Source: Desulfobacterales bacterium
GTDB lineage: Bacteria; Desulfobacterota; Dissulfuribacteria; Dissulfuribacterales; JAMONC01
DNA: 7,482 nucleotides
Direction of reading: 5' to 3'
Assembly: GCA_027066725.1 (NCBI GenBank)
Contig: JAMONC010000305.1
Location: 1-7,482 of the forward strand
A model generated the notes under the pieces. That model was given only the letters and a program-made list of their open reading frames with translations. It searched no databases and was not told the origin of the DNA. Made by a program: the position numbers and the translations under genes. Of the stretch, positions 4,427 to 7,482 are shown piece after piece. The stretch's first letter is position 1. Each line of letters starts with the position of its first letter.

Positions 4427-5845
4427 TTATTGATTATCACGACCATAAGTATCTTCAAATCTTACTATGTCATCCTCCCCCAAGTAGCTTCCATTTTGTA
4501 CCTCTATAATCTCTAAAGGAATTTTCCCTGGATTTTCTAAACGATGTTTTTGCCCAGGTAAAATAAAAGTGGATTCATTCTCTCTCAATAAAAACACTTC
4601 ATCATCCCTTGTAACTCTAGCCGTACCTTTAACAACAATCCAGTGTTCTGATCTATGATAGTGCATCTGAAGAGAAAGTTTCGCCCCAGGCTTTACTGTA
4701 AGCCTTTTTATCTTAAAACGAGGCTGTTCTTCTAAAACTGTATAAGACCCCCAAGGGCGATGAGCAGTTTTGTGTACTAAATGTTCTTCTCTTCCTTGTG
4801 TCTTTAACTGAGATACTACCTTTTTTATATCTTGGCTTTTGGATAAAGGAGCAACCAAAACTGCATCAGATGTCTCTATTACCACTGTATCTTCTAATCC
4901 TACTGTAGCTACTAATCTGTCCTCTGCCCTTATAAGACAATTTTTAGAATCTACATTAAACACATCACCTTTTACAACATTATTGTTTTTGTCTTTATCA
5001 GAAATTTCATATAATGCCGCCCATGATCCAACATCACTCCATGAAAATTTAGCAGGAACCATAGCAAGTCTATTAGAATGTTCTAAGATGGCATAATCAA
5101 TGGAATCTGAAGGACATTTTTTATAACTTTTTTCATCTAAAACGATTAAAGAAAGTTGATTATGAATATATTTAGCGTTAGAAAAAGCTTCCTCACAAGC
5201 TTTTAGCATATCTGGCACAAATCGTTCTGCTTCATCTAAAAGATGCTTTGCCTTGATCAAAAATATACCACTATTCCAGTAGAAATTACCATTCTTGATA
5301 TATTCCTTAGCTGTTTCTAAATCAGGCTTTTCTACAAATCTTTTTACTTTATTGTCCTCTGTTGCTTCTATATATCCGTAAGCTGTCTCTGGCTTATTAG
5401 GTTTAATACCAAAAGTGACGATATAATCTTCCTTGGCAAATTTTATTCCTTCTTTTACTGTTTCTAAAAAGCCTTTATCATCTGAAATTAAATGATCAGC
5501 AGGACAGATTAGAAGCACTGTATCTGGATCTTTATTAATTGAATAAAGAGCTGAAACAATACAAGCTGGAGCAGTGTTTCTACCAATAGGTTCAATTATT
5601 AAATCTGGATATACAGAAAGCTTTAACTCTACCAATTGATCTATAATAATAAATTTATGATCTTTACCTGTCAGAATCACAGGGGAGAACCCTATATCTT
5701 TAAGACGTAAATAAGTCTGCTGTAACAAAGTATGTCTACCTGTTAATTTAAACAATTGCTTTGGGAATAACTGCCTTGAAAGAGGCCAAAGTCTAGAACC
5801 AACTCCCCCTGCTAAAATAACAGGTTGAATATTAAAATCACCCAT
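4427..5845 (-). CDS. manC: Mannose-1-phosphate guanylyltransferase / mannose-6-phosphate isomerase (type II PMI)
   Basis: A bifunctional cytoplasmic enzyme that isomerises fructose-6-P to mannose-6-P and makes GDP-mannose from mannose-1-P and GTP, for surface polysaccharide and GDP-sugar synthesis. At 472 residues it is the usual fused length. The nucleotidyltransferase half shows LAGGVGSRLWPLSRQLFPKQ (11-30), EPIGRNTAPA (85-94), CPADH (114-118), VEKP (171-174), NSGIF (191-195) and SDVGSW (270-275). The C-terminal cupin (PMI) half shows RPWGSY (363-368), QMHYHRSEHW (393-402), with histidines and a glutamate placed as metal ligands, and LPGQKHRLEN (429-438). No key motif is lost. The ATG at 5845 has AGGAG five bases upstream. 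The TPR gene ends 21 nt upstream on the same strand, so the two form an operon. A separate phosphomannomutase is needed for the pathway and is not in the window. WbpW/AlgA/CpsB-type names describe the same family. Confidence 0.96.
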   Translation of the reverse strand: MGDFNIQPVILAGGVGSRLWPLSRQLFPKQLFKLTGRHTLLQQTYLRLKDIGFSPVILTGKDHKFIIIDQLVELKLSVYPDLIIEPIGRNTAPACIVSALYSINKDPDTVLLICPADHLISDDKGFLETVKEGIKFAKEDYIVTFGIKPNKPETAYGYIEATEDNKVKRFVEKPDLETAKEYIKNGNFYWNSGIFLIKAKHLLDEAERFVPDMLKACEEAFSNAKYIHNQLSLIVLDEKSYKKCPSDSIDYAILEHSNRLAMVPAKFSWSDVGSWAALYEISDKDKNNNVVKGDVFNVDSKNCLIRAEDRLVATVGLEDTVVIETSDAVLVAPLSKSQDIKKVVSQLKTQGREEHLVHKTAHRPWGSYTVLEEQPRFKIKRLTVKPGAKLSLQMHYHRSEHWIVVKGTARVTRDDEVFLLRENESTFILPGQKHRLENPGKIPLEIIEVQNGSYLGEDDIVRFEDTYGRDNQ

Positions 5846-5866
5846 AATATCTCCTAAAGATACAAA

Positions 5867-7482
5867 TTAATTAAATGTTCCTAATGATCTTTTATCTTTT
5901 AGGATTACAGCTAGATGTCTTTTTATTGTGAAATCTTTTGGATCAAGTCTTGCAGCCCGTTTGACCAACTGTAACCCTGCACTATACATGTCTAATTTAT
6001 AATATATCCAACCCAATGTGTCCATAATTTGTGGATCTTTAGGAGATAAATCTAGAGCTTTTTCTGCTAGTGATCTAGCTTCTTCCAATGCATTTGGACG
6101 ACTTAAATGTATAAGACACCATGCTCTATTATTAAGGGCATTAATATCATCTGGATTATATTTAAGAGCTTGAAGATAACTATCAGAAGCATTCTTATAA
6201 TCTTTCATCTCAAGATATGTCTTACCTAATAAGTCATAAGCTATATAATAATATGGACGTTCTTGTATAAGTTCTGTAAGTAGTATTTGAGCTTGTTTAT
6301 ACTTCCCTTCTTTAATTAAAATAGAAGATTTTAAAAATAACCACGCAGGATTATCTTGATCTTTGAATGTATCTATAATTTTATCTGCAAGCTCTATATC
6401 CCCAGCATTTAAACATGCAGAAGTTGCATATAAGATATAAGAATCTTTCTTGATGAGAGGACTTTTTACTCCTATAAATATTTCCGGATAAAAACGACAA
6501 AAGCTTACCGCTGGTAAAGGCAATCTACCCTTAAGCCATAATTTTTTAATTCTGTTAATCAAAATGTCTCTCTTATTCTCTTTTAGTAATAAAGAAAGCT
6601 TCAATAATGCCAATAAGTTATCATGAGGATATTCATATTTTATAAGTTTTAACACTTTAGTAGCTGTAATAGTCTGTCCACTTGCAATGAGATTAATAGC
6701 TATTAAATCATATGCTTGGTGAGCATATTGAGGACAGTCAATAAGATGTATTAAATAGGTTAATGCAAGAATTGGCTGATTATTTTGGGTATATAGACAT
6801 CCTAAAAGCCATTGTACCTTAGCAGAAACAGGATCAAGTTGTACAGTCTGAGTAAGTGTTGCAATAGATTGTTTATTATACCCTGTTAATAGTTGAAGTA
6901 TAGATAACATATAAAGTGAATCAACATCAGCGAGTATAGTTTGACATTTATTAAATTGATATCTTGCTTCAATATAATCTCCTTTATATAAATTAAGAAG
7001 TCCTTTTAAATAAGAAACACCATAGCTGTTTGGTATTATATTATCTAGTTTATCTAATAATTGTTGAGCAAATTTAAATTTGCTTAAATTAATTGCACTA
7101 AAAGCCAATTTTAGTACAACTTCTGGCCTAGAATACTTATAATCTTTAAATAGATTATTAAATAAATTAAAAGCCTCACTAAATCTTTTAAATTGTAAAT
7201 AAAAATTACCTAATGTTATTTTATATTTAAACTTAATTTTATCATTTTGGCACAATGATATAGCCTTTTTAAAATAAAGTTCTGCTTTATTATAGTTATT
7301 TAAATATACATAGAAATTAGCTAATGCTAAATATATATATGGCAAGTTTGGTTTAATACCAATTGCTTTTTGATAACAAGTTTCTGCTAAATCGTTTTCT
7401 CCTATTAAGATGTATAGATCAGCTAGATTTAAATAAGCTTCGTAATTATTAGGATTTTTATTAATAACTTCTATGAATAACT
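5867..7482 (-). CDS. Large TPR-repeat protein, 5' end outside the window
   Basis: At least 537 residues are visible, built almost wholly of tetratricopeptide repeats (about a dozen TPR-like units, for example LYFKKAISL, YKNASDSYLQALKYNPDD and LGWIYYKLDMYSAGLQLVKRAARLDP). A less regular segment around 255-300, counted from the TTG at 7345, interrupts them. The reading frame stays open without a stop from 7345 to the right edge, and that stretch is itself good TPR sequence (AYLNLADLYILIGENDLAE). The TTG at 7343-7345 is therefore an internal leucine and the real start lies outside. TPR proteins are protein-protein scaffolds. The C-terminal arrangement (NNRAWCLIHL...ALDLSPKDP...DTLGWIYYKL...HLAVILK) recalls TPR proteins of exopolysaccharide/PEP-CTERM loci such as PrsT, which would suit its place 21 nt upstream of manC. 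That assignment is tentative. Location and signal peptide cannot be judged without the N-terminus. Confidence 0.9.
   Translation of the reverse strand, partial: LFIEVINKNPNNYEAYLNLADLYILIGENDLAETCYQKAIGIKPNLPYIYLALANFYVYLNNYNKAELYFKKAISLCQNDKIKFKYKITLGNFYLQFKRFSEAFNLFNNLFKDYKYSRPEVVLKLAFSAINLSKFKFAQQLLDKLDNIIPNSYGVSYLKGLLNLYKGDYIEARYQFNKCQTILADVDSLYMLSILQLLTGYNKQSIATLTQTVQLDPVSAKVQWLLGCLYTQNNQPILALTYLIHLIDCPQYAHQAYDLIAINLIASGQTITATKVLKLIKYEYPHDNLLALLKLSLLLKENKRDILINRIKKLWLKGRLPLPAVSFCRFYPEIFIGVKSPLIKKDSYILYATSACLNAGDIELADKIIDTFKDQDNPAWLFLKSSILIKEGKYKQAQILLTELIQERPYYYIAYDLLGKTYLEMKDYKNASDSYLQALKYNPDDINALNNRAWCLIHLSRPNALEEARSLAEKALDLSPKDPQIMDTLGWIYYKLDMYSAGLQLVKRAARLDPKDFTIKRHLAVILKDKRSLGTFN

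Noticed and set aside
1..7482. Mobile element, prophage, CRISPR array, toxin-antitoxin or defence system
   Set aside because: Nearly every base is assigned to housekeeping genes or short promoter regions of uniform A+T-rich composition. No transposase, integrase, spaced repeat array or tRNA-associated att duplication is visible.

Overview
The window is an A+T-rich (about one-third G+C by eye), densely packed bacterial chromosome segment of housekeeping genes. It holds seven protein-coding genes and one tRNA. I see no mobile element, CRISPR array, phage gene or other sign of recent transfer. Several gene types together suggest a low-GC relative of Desulfovibrio (Desulfobacterota/Desulfovibrionales; a small-genome Lawsonia-like organism would fit). 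These are a nucleoside deaminase carrying a NExDHAE motif, a ten-cysteine YkgJ-like protein, an IHF-beta-like HU protein beside ftsY, and a fused ManC. This placement is inference from memory of protein families, not a search result.

Layout, left to right. (1) Positions 33-1118, minus strand: a two-gene operon in which a cysteine-rich metal-binding-type protein (GTG start) is followed after 3 nt by a TadA-fold deaminase. A Shine-Dalgarno-like sequence at the left edge suggests the operon continues outside the window. (2) Positions 1119-1323: a 205-bp divergent promoter region with a good purM promoter candidate and a palindrome over the purM ribosome-binding site. (3) Positions 1324-2800, plus strand: purM (AIR synthase) and, 10 nt later, a DUF523/TudS-type [4Fe-4S] desulfidase-like gene. 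(4) Positions 2801-3097, minus strand: an HU/IHF-family protein whose stop codon directly abuts the desulfidase stop codon. (5) Positions 3098-3244: a divergent HU/ftsY promoter region in which the two best promoters face each other and overlap at their -10 elements. (6) Positions 3245-4264, plus strand: ftsY, the SRP receptor. (7) Positions 4346-4423, plus strand: tRNA-His(GTG) with its own promoter. (8) Positions 4427-7482, minus strand: an operon of a large TPR protein, running off the right edge, followed by manC, a bifunctional mannose-1-phosphate guanylyltransferase/mannose-6-phosphate isomerase.

Functional themes. The left half is linked to nucleobase chemistry: de novo purine synthesis (PurM), a deaminase and a possible thio-nucleobase desulfidase. 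The right half is linked to the envelope: FtsY targets membrane proteins, ManC makes GDP-mannose for surface polysaccharide, and the TPR protein has a C-terminus resembling TPR proteins of exopolysaccharide/exosortase loci. No wholly new system is evident. The points most worth checking are regulatory architecture and start-site corrections: the purM start, the face-to-face promoters, the true extent of the TPR gene, and the tRNA-manC tail-to-tail junction.
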